From contig JAIUPT010000013.1 of assembly GCA_022315425.1 (NCBI GenBank), positions 1,302,001 to 1,366,000 on the forward strand: 64,000 nucleotides of DNA, given 5' to 3'. The stretch's first letter is position 1, and each line of letters begins with the position of its first letter. Positions 11,550 through 22,145 of this stretch are shown in pieces. A program made the position numbers and the translations under genes. This DNA is from Pseudevernia furfuracea. Taxonomy: Eukaryota; Ascomycota; Lecanoromycetes; Lecanorales; Parmeliaceae. The notes beneath the pieces are model-generated. The model had not been told where the DNA came from. It did no database searches and saw only the letters and a program-made list of their open reading frames with translations.

Positions 11550-12851
11550 TCAGCGACTTTCGTGGGCCCAAAACAAAACCCTCTCTGCATAACTTGACCT
11601 ATCGTCCTTTGCGACCATGCCCTCCATCTCGCCCGCCAGCTGCGCACTGTAGGCTCTGTCCTCATGGACCCACCACAAGCGCCAACCTACCACGACGGCG
11701 ACGGTGAGTGGAATGGTGGTCGCCCAGTAAATCCAGAATTTGTTGGAGATACTGACTGTGGAGGAGGAGGAGGAGGAGGAGGAGGAGGAGGAGGAGGAAG
11801 ATGATGAGGTGGAAGGAGCGTCAGAGGGAGAAGCCTGCCATTCGAACATGCTCATGCTGAAGAGGGTGGCGATGTACGTCCCCGGCAAGAACAAGGCCGT
11901 GATGAACGCCAACGTCTTCATCGCCGTGCTGTCGCGCCCGCTGGACACGGCGATCCGCGCGCTCAGGCGATTGTCCGTCTGCGCGGAAATGCTGTAAAGC
12001 ACTTGGATCTGTGATGAGACTCGCTCTTTGAGGTTCGAACAAAAGCCTTGCACGCTGGTAGACGAGAATTCTATATGCTGCGCTGTTTCTCGCAGCTCGC
12101 GCGAGGGGTGGAGGAGTGAGACGCGCCGCTGAGGGGGCAATCGGGAGTTTATTTCGTCGCCGGTTTTGAGCAGATACGCGGCGGCGTTGCAATTGAATGC
12201 GACGACGCGGCTAACGAATATAATCTCTGTCAAGGCCGTGTGCGTGCCCATGGTCAATTTGCGCATGTCGTCCCTGCTGGGTACTTTGGGAAGTTGTGGC
12301 ACTGCGGGCATCTCTCGTCGCAGGCGCCCGGCGAAAGTCACGCCGATGGAGTGCTCCAAACTTACCACCTGGTCGTCAAGCATCCGCGTAAAGACCTCGG
12401 CGCGGTTCTTGTAGTTTTTGAGAAGGATGGTAGGGAGGAGCAGAGGGTGCGCCCAAAGGGTAGGTGTGGCTGCGATGAGAGCGCGGATCTGCTCTGAGAT
12501 TGTGGAGGTTTTGTCTTCTTCGCTAGGGGAGGCGGCAAGTACGTGGTCGCCGTGGATGAACGCTGTCGTCCAACCGGTGGACAGATTGTGAGACAACGAG
12601 AGGACGTAGTTGGCGATCTGGATTTTTTGGGGGACTTTGACCACGATACCTGAACAAGAGATTGTATCTCAGTAAATACTAAAATCAACTGTGGAGATCG
12701 TAGAAAAGCTACCAAACCGATTCTCGTTGTCCACATGAGATTTGTATGTCAGATGGTCAGAGCAAACACCTCCTTGATCGTATACGGATTCAAGAGTTGC
12801 TGCGTGTAAGTGGAAGGCTTCCTTGACGAGCACAAAGGAGCCCTTGCTCAT
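11550..12851 (-). CDS. CorA-like membrane protein with polyserine loop
   Basis: Exons 12713..12851 and 11550..12649 on the minus strand give 412 residues; the intron GTAGCT...GTTCAG joins ENRFG to IVVKVPQ. The body is a long helical region (TRMLDDQVVSLEHSIG, RVSSQIQVLYSISAQTDNRL), followed by a first membrane helix (MKTLAFITALFLPGTYIATLFSM) and a second (FWIYWATTIPLTVAVVVGW), the CorA topology. The canonical GMN between the helices is absent; the loop instead carries a run of about 18 serines encoded by a GGA-strand microsatellite at 11759-11810. Many fungal CorA-like proteins lack GMN, and Mg2+ transport is not assured. The 5' end is uncertain: the frame reads on upstream of the ATG (CDRTTYRHPGFS) behind a possible acceptor, so an upstream exon may be missing. 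Confidence 0.75.
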
Positions 12852-12993
12852 AGAAAAGCCTGGATGTCGGTAGGTGGTTCGATCGCACAGTCTACAATAA
12901 GATGCATCAACCTCGAGTTTGTGTTGATCGGCGGAAAGAAGACAAGTTACAGTAGTCGTATACCCCCTTCGAGGACAGCATCTTTCGGAGGGT

Positions 12994-13389
12994 TCAGTGC
13001 AGCATAAGGCCCCTATTGAAGCTCACAGCAATCGTTACCTTTAGTTCGCGCGTGGGTGTACAGTGCTGATGAGAAACCAAACTTGCACTCTGATAAAGCC
13101 AATCTTTGATTTCCCAATCATTCAAGAAGCCATAGCGATAATTATCAGCTGCACACTTTTTCGTCTGCGTATAACAAGGATAGGCAATTAGGTCATTTTG
13201 CAGACGTATATGACCGATCAGGATGTTACGGACATTCGCATATTTCCACACCTCTATATACTCGGCTCTACCTGTCGTGGCGGATTCCCAGATCGACTCT
13301 TTGAGGTACTTCTCATGAGTGATTTTGAACATGGCAACTATGCAGCTGACCTCTGAATACAACAGTTGAAGCTGGAGAATTCTGAGCAA
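12994..13389 (-). other. Unrecognised 131-codon open frame, possibly 5' part of the CorA-like gene
   Basis: This minus-strand frame reads smoothly (FKITHEKYLKESIWESATTG, then NDLIAYPCYTQ and GFLNDWEIKDWLYQSAS). It ends near a possible donor (AAG|GTAACG) upstream of the CorA-like gene, but I found no junction closing in phase with residues before MSKGSF. It could be an N-terminal exon of that gene, an independent gene or chance. No family recognised. Confidence 0.25.
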
Positions 13390-13399
13390 GAGAAGAATT

Positions 13400-14774
13400 G
13401 ACCTCGGGCAGTCGAGACAACTTGCCCACAGTCCTTGATTTGCAGCTAAAATCAGCCTTCCGAGCCTTCCGCACTTGTACGGCGGACGACACTTGCCGAG
13501 GTACCTTAATTCCGATGAGGATTATTCTGATAAGTCGCCTGGCGCTCAAAATATACTCACTGTCTCTCTTGGAGCGCGAGTCCCTCTTGTAGCACCTCGC
13601 GCTCCAAGATTTAAAGGTGACGCACTTTCGTACATTCCTCTTTTAGTGAGGCCTGTACTGACCAGGAATACTTTTAGGTTCTATAAGCTGACTGATAGCA
13701 TGCCTCCCTGGTCCCAAGCTTCTGTACATGATTATACGCACGATAGTCCAGTTCGTCACGAGTCGACTCACGACAACATTCGATCGGCGCTACAGACTAT
13801 CCTTCAATACGAACTTCAATCACAAATTTAGCTAATCGGCCATACGCCAAGCGAAGTTCCGTTGATACTTCACCTGAAGCCTCTCACAGGGAGCATTGTA
13901 ACGGACCCACGAAGAATCACTAATCTATACCTGTTAATGAATCAATTGATTGCTCCGGCCGCCTATACTATAACAGACGGGAGGACAAGCTGAAAGAGAC
14001 GGATGGCACCTATACATCGGAGGGGAGCTTGAGAACGTAGCAGAGACCGAACCGGCGTGGGAGCTGAAGAGTTCCCCGGCACGGCGTCCGCACTCTTCAA
14101 GCTACGTCAAGCGTCCAGCAGACGCATGCACCTCACCGTCAGCGTCCGGACTCTAGATCTTATCCGCGATGAATTTGGGGTCTTCAGCTCTTGGTCAAGC
14201 GGAGAAGCCAGGACTGCGGCCTGGGGCATGGCCAAAGCCGTGTCTGCAGACATTCATCAGGGCCCAACACGAGACGAAAGGGCAAGCCCGATCTACCTAC
14301 ATAGCGGCATAAGATACAAGCTGCAATCCAAGAAAAATGCAAATGACACTGCAGAACTTCCGCGTCTTCCTTCGGACCTCATTGACAAGCTCCATCCTGT
14401 CGGTGGAACGCAATTCATAACGGAGCTTAGAGAGAACCATTGCCTCTTTGTGAAGCCCAAATGATCATGAAATGCCAGTCCTTGATCCACAGATTCAGAG
14501 CAATGACATACCGTCTATCAACGCTCTTACCGATCGGCCTCCCGGCTTGACTCCTTCCATAAATCTTTCGACTTACATTTAGGCTCCTAGACTTGCTAGC
14601 AGAGGAGGCTTCAAAAGAGGCATGGGATGGGCCGTAATCATCTGAGTAGCGCACAGAGGCAGTGTAGATGCCGTCGGAGAACGCGATGAATCGGACCAGG
14701 GTTTTATTATGCTTGCCTGTCGGCTTGGGCGGGTGATGCGATTTCGTTAGGGCGGGTAGGGTGCCAGAAAGAGT
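13400..14774. other. Gene-less accessory stretch
   Basis: Open frames up to about 135 codons occur (for example 14057..14464 on plus) but none opens with a convincing ATG or shows a known motif. No repeat structure was noticed before the ERV41-derived copy that begins at 14775. Confidence 0.4.
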
Positions 14775-14864
14775 GAGAAGGCTGGTATGGATATGTTGCA
14801 TGGCGGGAACGGTGCGATTGAGGAGGAAGAGTGACGATCAGCGGTGTGTGTGTGCTAGACATAT
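14775..14864 (+). pseudogene. Stray copy of the ERV41 3' end
   Basis: About 90 bp closely match 3932..4021 in the same orientation. Shared blocks include TTGCATGGCGGGAACGGTGC, TTGAGGAGGAAGAGTGA (the ERV41 stop) and TGTGTGTGTGCTAGACATAT in the 3' UTR. The copy has scattered substitutions and lacks one GAG codon of the Glu run. It cannot encode anything by itself. It shows that a fragment of ERV41 was duplicated about 10.8 kb downstream. Confidence 0.85.
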
Positions 14865-15023
14865 CCAATAGTGTACCAAAAGTCTATCCACAGGTCCCCA
14901 ACGCAACGCCGGAATTTGTTCAGAATGGCGTCGGATACGCCCGAATACGCTCGTTCGATTACTCAATGGCCGTGGTTCTCCTTCCCAACCACCCACCAGC
15001 TCAAATTCCTTCCAGTGGCATAG

Positions 15024-15358
15024 ATGACCCAACTCCCTCCCTCCTTCGATCCAGTCAGCTACCACGCGCCGCCCGTTTCTCTTTCGAACGTCGTACGTAG
15101 TGCTGCCACCTGACAACACACCCGCGCCATCTCAGAGCTGGCGTCGGCAGTCCAGTCGTACGAGTATTCGCCTCTGTTTGTCCCGGCTACTGAACCAGAA
15201 GCTCGTGGATTAAAAGACTCACGCTCATCGTATACGACGAAAGGTTACATCAATCCATCGGATCCCGATCGATACGCCGGGAAGCTAGGCTCAAGGTACC
15301 AATTCCCCCCCGAGCGACTGCTGCAGAGGTGCAGTAGATCTTTAGCTAGACTATTAAC
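15024..15358 (+). other. Coding-like stretch, possible small gene or remnant
   Basis: From the ATG at 15024 a frame gives MTQLPPSFDPVSYHAPP; further on, the same strand reads AISELASAVQSYEYSPLFV, then GYINPSDPDRYAGKLGSRY, up to a TGA near 15358. A donor-like GTACGT and acceptor-like CTCAG lie between the halves, but the phases do not close cleanly. Composition looks like real protein. No family recognised. Confidence 0.25.
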
Positions 15359-16047
15359 CTATATTTGACGAGATGACGTTTGAGGGTGAGACAAAGGTTT
15401 TGTGAAAGGTTTTATGGGAAAGAGTTATGAGGAGAGTGGAATAGTATAGAAACCCTGATGGGTGAGAGGAAAAGGAAATTGAGGTTTGAAATGCGTGAGC
15501 AGCTCCGTTGGCAAAGTGAAAAGTATCATGTTTGAATCGCTGCCCGAGAAGGAGGAGAAGAGGGGGTTAGAGATTCAGAGGCGGCTCGAAGATGTGCATG
15601 TGAAGGGAACCAATCTCTTGCTTCTCTTCTCACTAGGGCATCGCCTGGGACGATGCTTGCTTCAATCGTCCCCTCGCTGTACTTCCTGATCGCCTCTCGC
15701 GCATACATACTCACTGCAGCAACGCCAGCGCCATCGGTGAAGCCCTTTCAGACCGACCGAACTTCCGTAGGGATACCGTCCGCACTAAAGCGGTCGTAGT
15801 CCGATGACCAAGCTCATCGACTTGCTTATGAAGCGGGCTTTGAGTGGGAGGCCTGGCATAGAGTACTGTTGACATAAGCAGGGGTTTCATTTAGTCATGA
15901 ATCGTTCAGCGAGTTCCATTATATGGTAGATGACTTGGAGGAGGAGTTGAGTGTATTTCTGTGCATATCAAGAAGCGGTCCCTACTTATAAAAGACCGCG
16001 TTCTTTCCCCTTGTGCAGCGATACATTCCCACAACATTCAACCTCTC
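15359..16047. other. Gene-less stretch
   Basis: Short frames only. Nothing recognised on either strand. Confidence 0.4.
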
Positions 16048-17250
16048 TTACATTTTCGGAAGCCTCTTTGAGTCGCGAGAAGTAAGGTAGTCAAACCTAA
16101 TTCTCGCGGAAAACACGGTCGTCTTCAACCATCTCGTCTCCCAGCTCTTTTCCCTACACGTGGGTGAAAAGAGCATGAATTCACCCTTGCCTTTGAGAAT
16201 TCCAGCTAACGAAGCAACAACGTTCAGCTCACAGTCCAAAAACACAGTAAGAGCCTACCCAACTGCAGCTCGCAACACGTCGTTTCCCCCTTGCTCACAA
16301 CCAGCCCGCTCGAAAGCGGAAACGGGAACGTCTCCACCGGCGGCACTCTCGTCCTCGGCCACATCGTTACCGGTACTCTGATTCCTGAGCCAGGCGCACG
16401 CACTGACGCCGCCTTTGCATCGGCTCCCCTCCCTAGCGGCACAGCGCCCTCGTTGGCTCAAACTCGATGCGTACCAGTTCGAGACCGAAACAAAGGCCAA
16501 CATCTCGCCCGCGAAGGACTGGCCGACAGGGGGGATCCCGATGGCCTGCACGACAGACCCAGTTTGCTCGGGGCTCGTCTCCACGGATGATGATGATGAT
16601 GAACATCTCCAAATCGCCGCCACTGGCATCCAGACGCCGATCCCGGAACTCGGTGCCATGATCACGGGCGCGTGGGGCGGGCAACCTTCCTTTCGGGGCG
16701 TTTTACTCCGGTGAGCATTTTGTCGTTTTCGCCCTTCGGACCTCTAACTACCAAATCGAAAGTACATACTCCCATGGGTGTGACCTGTAGTTTCCGCCGT
16801 GAGCTTCCGGACCGGCGCGGCAGAATACCAAGAACCTTGAAGACGGCATTTTCGTCGCCGGCGAAACGGTGAAAGTCCCCTAGGGTGGCGGCGATTTTTC
16901 GGGCGGGCCTCGGGATAAAGGTAAGGTGTACTTGACAAAGACGGACGTTTTACGACGTTACGCTGGATCGAGCGTCGATCACTTTGCTGCAAAAGCTCTT
17001 TTGTTGCCAACGAGGGCTCGGTCGGAGCTCCAAAGCATTCTCTATGGATCAGAGTAGATATACAAAAACCACCCAACGCGGCAACCGGGAGAGAAGTCTC
17101 ACGCGAAAGAAAGAGGGTACGCTCACGGAGGCCAGCAATAGAAAAGCTTCAAAATACTCAAACCATGACGGATACCGTCCGCATCGTCACAAAACTCTTC
17201 GGGTTACCCTTTTCCAAAAAGTCAGACTGTGCGACCTTTGAGCCCCCCCG
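16048..17250 (+). other. Probable decayed gene of unknown family
   Basis: Protein-like plus-strand text appears in broken frames: LESGNGNVSTGGTLVLG near 16310, KLDAYQFETETKANISPAKD near 16465, LEDGIFVAGETVKVP near 16835, and KVYLTKTDVLRRY with DHFAAKALLLPTRARSEL near 16920-17030. Stops and frame jumps separate them, and no intron set I tried unites them. I cannot name the family. Confidence 0.3.
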
Positions 17251-18821
17251 GTAGCGATTATTGTCGGCGTTGGCCGTGATGGATCACGAAACGTTGCATG
17301 TATTTAGTTTCCTTTCTAGCCGCAGCAAAGTCACGATCAAAATCAAACGACTGCCTGCCTGCTGCTACCTTTTCATAACGATCAAGTTTAGGCGCCCCCC
17401 ATGTTCTGAAACCCCACAACTTCCTTGATCAAAATCGGCCTTTCTCTCAGAACGCTTCCGGATCGCCCTGCATATCTGAAAGGTTTCCCTCGAGATCGTC
17501 TGCGGTGTTGAGCCTTCCCCCCCCCCCCCCCCCCCTCTCAACCTTGAGACCGATACGGCTGGAAACTGTTCCATGGGCAATCCGTCTCGGATGCCGCCGG
17601 TCGGGAATTTTCTTCTCCCTCGCATTCGACTCGGTGGGCTAGACCTCCAACGATGGCGCCCATCATCGGTCCATCAACCAGGGGCTTTTTAAACTGCCCC
17701 ATAATTCGCCCCGAGTAGCCGATGGCTGAGGCAGGTCGAAGAGATGAGGGGGGTCGATGTCTTTTTTATCCAGGAATATGCGACAAGGTTCTGGGGTTTT
17801 GCAGTGTACCGGAGAAGAAGTAGTAGTAGACTTTTGCGGAACTCGCGTGGGCTCGGGGGAATGGGGATCGTCTACTGTGCACATAGCCCGAGGTCAACCA
17901 GTTTGGAGGAGCGCTCTTGAGATGCTGAAGCATTATAGATGTGTTATCTGGTTCTAGGGCTGTTTCTGGGGGGGTTTTCTCTAATGAGAGGTATGGCAAT
18001 TGGAGGAGGAGGTGGTGGCGGTGGTGGTGACGGAGGGACAGATTTTCATTGGTAAAGTCAGAAGGCTACCAGGGGATGTGTCGGCCATTGGAGAGGGCAT
18101 GCTGTCGCACCTGCATCGTCAATACAGTCGGTGGCCATAAGGGCGTGGAGCTTCCAGGGTTATCAAAATCACTGTTTAGAAAGCGGCTTCAATTTCGGTG
18201 AAAGCACAAATATGCAACATCACAAGCCATTGTCAAAAGTTTTCAGTCGCGATAACTAAGATCGAAGCGCGCGGCCAGCCTTTTGAAAAGGAGAGGACGG
18301 GTAATGGGATCGAGTGAGATAGATGCTGCATTTAGGATACTTAGTTACATGGGAAGAGGTTTAACTCAACATACTGAGTCCGGCACCGGAATACTGTACC
18401 TAATTCGTTAACCCTTGTCAAATGCCAATATTCCTCCCGTGCGCCGAACCAGTGTTTGTTAGTCTTCTCCGCAATGTTGATATCTGCGAAAGAAACCAGA
18501 GTGGACCTCCACCTCGATTACTGGTTGAGGCTCGTTTCTAATGGCCTTGGCTGTTGGGATACATATACAATTTTCCATCAATCAAGTCTGGGAAAGTATT
18601 GTAGAGATTGCCAAAAAAGCTCAATGCTTTGACGAGAAGCAGGCACATTGTCAAAAGGAAGAAGATTGCCAGTGTCAATCTCGAACTTGAAGACAAACAT
18701 GCACGTCGCAAGCGAAGAATTGAGGGTCGTGATACTTATTAAATGAGTCCTATCTAGATGGTATGCATGTGTATATTTTCGTATTTATCAGTCATATTCC
18801 ATCATACTAAAATCGATAAAA
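17251..18821. other. Gene-less stretch with a poly-C tract
   Basis: A run of about 18 C lies at 17517-17535, and a GGA/GGT-rich patch at 18000-18030. Short frames only. The right end should hold the 3' UTR of the acid phosphatase gene. Confidence 0.5.
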
Positions 18822-20999
18822 TTAGGTGCTGGGAGCCTGGGGCACCCCGTTCGAGAGCGTGCCATATGGCACTGCAGAATAATTTCCGTTGCAAGCGTAG
18901 TTATACTGCGAGGCCGCCAGAGATCCGGCCTGGACGTTCAAAAAGGTTGTCAGCTCACACCACCCATCCGTCCTGTTACCGCACGACGGGAAGCTTGGAC
19001 CAAGAGGGAGTGTCCTCTGGTCGACTATGAAATGTACATATGATGTAGGTGACCCCGATGTATAGGCATTCGCTGCTGTAGTACGGTTGGCGGCCACGGG
19101 TTGTGGGGCCTTGATGATCTCGATGTCGATGCGTGCTCCGAAGGGTTGAAGATGGGATACGATGAGCTGCTGATTTGCTGGCGGTCCGGTTGTCGGCAAA
19201 AATTGTGCGAATTGGGTGAAGCCGAAAGCGGTCAGCACAGCGGCGAGGTTGGTGTCATGGGAGAAATCAAAGTAGAGGGTCTGATTTAGCGGGAACGTGC
19301 TGGTGTTGTTGTCGATGGTGATATTGGCTTGACCTGTGGCTGTATTCAAGGTGTGGTTGCTCACTCTCGCAAGGAACTCTTCGACGTATCCTATGCCCAC
19401 TGCGCGGCCGGTTGGTGATTGGAAATAGTCGTTTCCGGCAAATGATAGATCAAGGGAGTACTCAAAGTCGAGCCATTCCTGGTAGGTAAACAAACTGCAG
19501 AATGAAGAGTAGCCAAAAGCTACAGTCTCGTAGGGGCAGGACGTTTGTGCACTGTGCGAAAAGTCAGCATGCAGACGTCAAGGATCAATTGCTGCGACCC
19601 ACTTGTACACATCAGCGGCGGTCCAATTGAAAAATTTGCCGGAAAGAGCGTTGAAACGTGCTGTGGCGTTCTGAAGATACGTTGCTACCCAAATGGCGCT
19701 GGCATTGGTCCCTCCAGAATTCGCAGCAGAGTTGCTATTGTTACAATTATCATAGCCGGCAAGAGTGACATTATCAGGATTGATAAAATTTCCTTCAATT
19801 TCGACCTCCAATGTGACGTTGTTCGTCCAACCTGTAGGAGTCAGCATCACTCGACCAAGGTTGACCCTCCAGCCGTATGGAAAGGCTTACTGAGGCCGAA
19901 GAAGCCTGCCATGAAATACTCAGCGCTCTTCAAGATACTACCAAGGAGTCAGCACTCCTTCAAGGTGAAAGTCCGAGCAACGAGACAGCCTCAAGGGGTA
20001 TTGAGAGCCTTTTGCTCCCGGGACATGTCTCGCGACCCGAAGAGTGGTCCAGGTTTACTCCGAAAAGTTACATACCGGTCTTGGGTGGTGGTTCGAGCGA
20101 TGATTTTAGTAGAAGTGTTGTAGAGAAATCCATAGTCATAGTAGTGGAGCACGCCGGAATCGAAGAGTTCTTGCTGCCCGACAGGGACCAAGATCTCATA
20201 TCCAAGGCCGTAAACGAAATTATTCAAAAAAGCAAGTTGTCCCGTGAAGTTCGCAGTCTTGTTCGCGGCCTACGGAAATTTTGGTGTTAGCGCTACTCGT
20301 TGAACGCGAGAGTCTAAGTAGTAGGAAACAATCGACGGGTGAAAGGCAGCCTTTTTTTCTTGTACGATGTCTTGCGACCCACACATTGGTACGGAATTGG
20401 AAGAAAGGATAGCCGGAAAGTATGTACCAAAGCGGTCAGTGTTGCCCCAAGTTTCGCAACGCCACTTCCTGATGTCGGATAGCGACTCCCATGGCGGTGC
20501 AGCACATGGAGCTGGGTGATATTTGTTCCCACAGGAAGAGGCAGTTCATTGACGCCAAAACCACTGCTGCGGTTAGCGCGCTGCTGGAGTAACGGATGCT
20601 CACGACGAACGTTGGATTTGGGAAATATGGGCTCAGGTTACCCATTAGCTGGAAGATACTCGCATTCTGAGTATTGCCAACGATGGGTATCGCGGTCTCA
20701 AGAGGGTGATTTGCAACGAAGGTGGCTACTCCGAAGGGAGCGGGATTGGTCTCGGCCAGGGCAGGCGCACGGCCTGTTGCAGTTGGACCTTTTTTTGCCA
20801 GTCAATTGGTGTTGGTTTGTAGCTCCAGAGAGGCTAACATACCGGTGAATAGTTCGGGAGTGGTTTGAAAGAGTTGAGGCACCTTGGTGGAGCTAGAACT
20901 AGAGCTAGAGCTCGCGGTAGAGGCAGCTTGCTTCTTCTCCAGGATCGCTGCGCGCGTCAAGCTGAGCGCTGACAGCAGGACCAGGGACGCGATTAACAT
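18822..20999 (-). CDS. Secreted histidine acid phosphatase (phytase-like, branch 2)
   Basis: Seven exons on the minus strand: 20843..20999, 20611..20788, 20428..20566, 20076..20269, 19891..19937, 19603..19831 and 18822..19551, giving 557 residues with all phases closing. Residues 1 to about 19 form a signal peptide, followed by a short polyserine stretch. The catalytic RHGSRYP motif is at about residues 136-142, with the nucleophile His at 137; the proton-donor HD pair is in DFSHDTNL at about 413-414. Many N-x-S/T sites agree with secretion. Family members release phosphate from phytate or other monoesters outside the cell; substrate is not readable here. Exon 3 could start at 20563 instead of 20566, dropping one residue; the exon-2 donor GTTCGT is unusual but is the one that fits the frame. 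Confidence 0.9.
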
Positions 21000-21662
21000 C
21001 TTGATGAGGCAAGAAGTTATCTTTGGGTTCTGACGGAAGAAGTTCTGAGGTAAAGGAAGAAGCTCTTCTGTGGCAGTGTCTGTGACAGAAGAAAGAGGTA
21101 GGTGTTGTAGCTGGACATGGTCGGGACCTTGCAGCTTTTTGTAGCTGTAGCCTATATTGGGCATGGTGCAGAGCTCCTTCCTGGTTCAGAAACATCATCA
21201 GCGCACGTGTTTGTGATTGATGGATTGATTGATGGATTTTGATTGATTGGTTGAATGGACCATCTTCTGCCTTTCTTTTTGCCGGTGTGGGAGGGGTGGT
21301 GGTGGTGGTGCAAGGTACCAATGCGGATGTGAGATGACGATGGTGGGATGGGATGGGTGGGATGGGATTGGGCTGGAGCCTGGCACCACTAGTCTGAAGC
21401 TATGGGGAGCAGGGAAGCTTCAGCCAATCGTAACCTCGGATCGAGGGAGCTGATCTCCGCTCTCTCCGCACAATTCAATTCTCCGCAATATTTCCTATGC
21501 GTTGTAATACCTAATACAATATCATTCATGCAGACTGTTTAATGATGCTATTTTACTTTGATAAACGTGTGTAAATTGTAATGTTGGTTCAATTGGCGCA
21601 GACGGGGTATACGTATGCCACCCTGCTGTTTCAACACGCGCTCTGGTCCGAACCGGAAAAGC

Positions 21663-21702
<40 letters not shown>

Positions 21703-22145
21703 TCCGATTCTCGGATTGAATTCCTGACACCCTAAACCAAAGGTACTTATTATTAGGTATTCTTCTTCTTATTACGTACACTGTCTCTCGCCCGCATCCA
21801 CGGCTACGGGTCCGGGGATGCAGCCGAAGTGAGGCCATAGACCCATCAAGTCCAGATCCTAAGTCTGAGTGTGAGTGGGTCCAGACTACGGTAACAACTA
21901 AGTACGAACAAATGCACAATAATGCAGCGCGATCCAAGACAATGGAGGGAACACGTGGGAGAGGGATGAGGTTAGAGCGATCGATATGCGTAAAGCTGCT
22001 AGGGACCTGGGTACTAGTACATGACGTGATGTCCTTGCCATCGACTTGCTGCCCATAGAAGCGACCACGGAGACCAAATGAACATGTCCCATACCCAAGG
22101 CGGACATGCTCAGATATCTGTCTACCTTAATTATTCAGTCCAGAT
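21000..22145. other. Intergenic 1.1 kb with TTTC repeat
   Basis: This holds the acid phosphatase promoter and the 3' flank of the UBR7-like gene. A clean TTTC/CTTT tetranucleotide repeat spans about 21659..21704. GATT-rich text near 21210-21250 reads TTGATTGATGGATTTTGATT. No gene seen. Confidence 0.6.
21659..21704. repeat. (TTTC)n tetranucleotide repeat
   Basis: About eleven uninterrupted TTTC/CTTT units, in the intergenic region between the acid phosphatase and UBR7-like genes. Confidence 0.9.
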
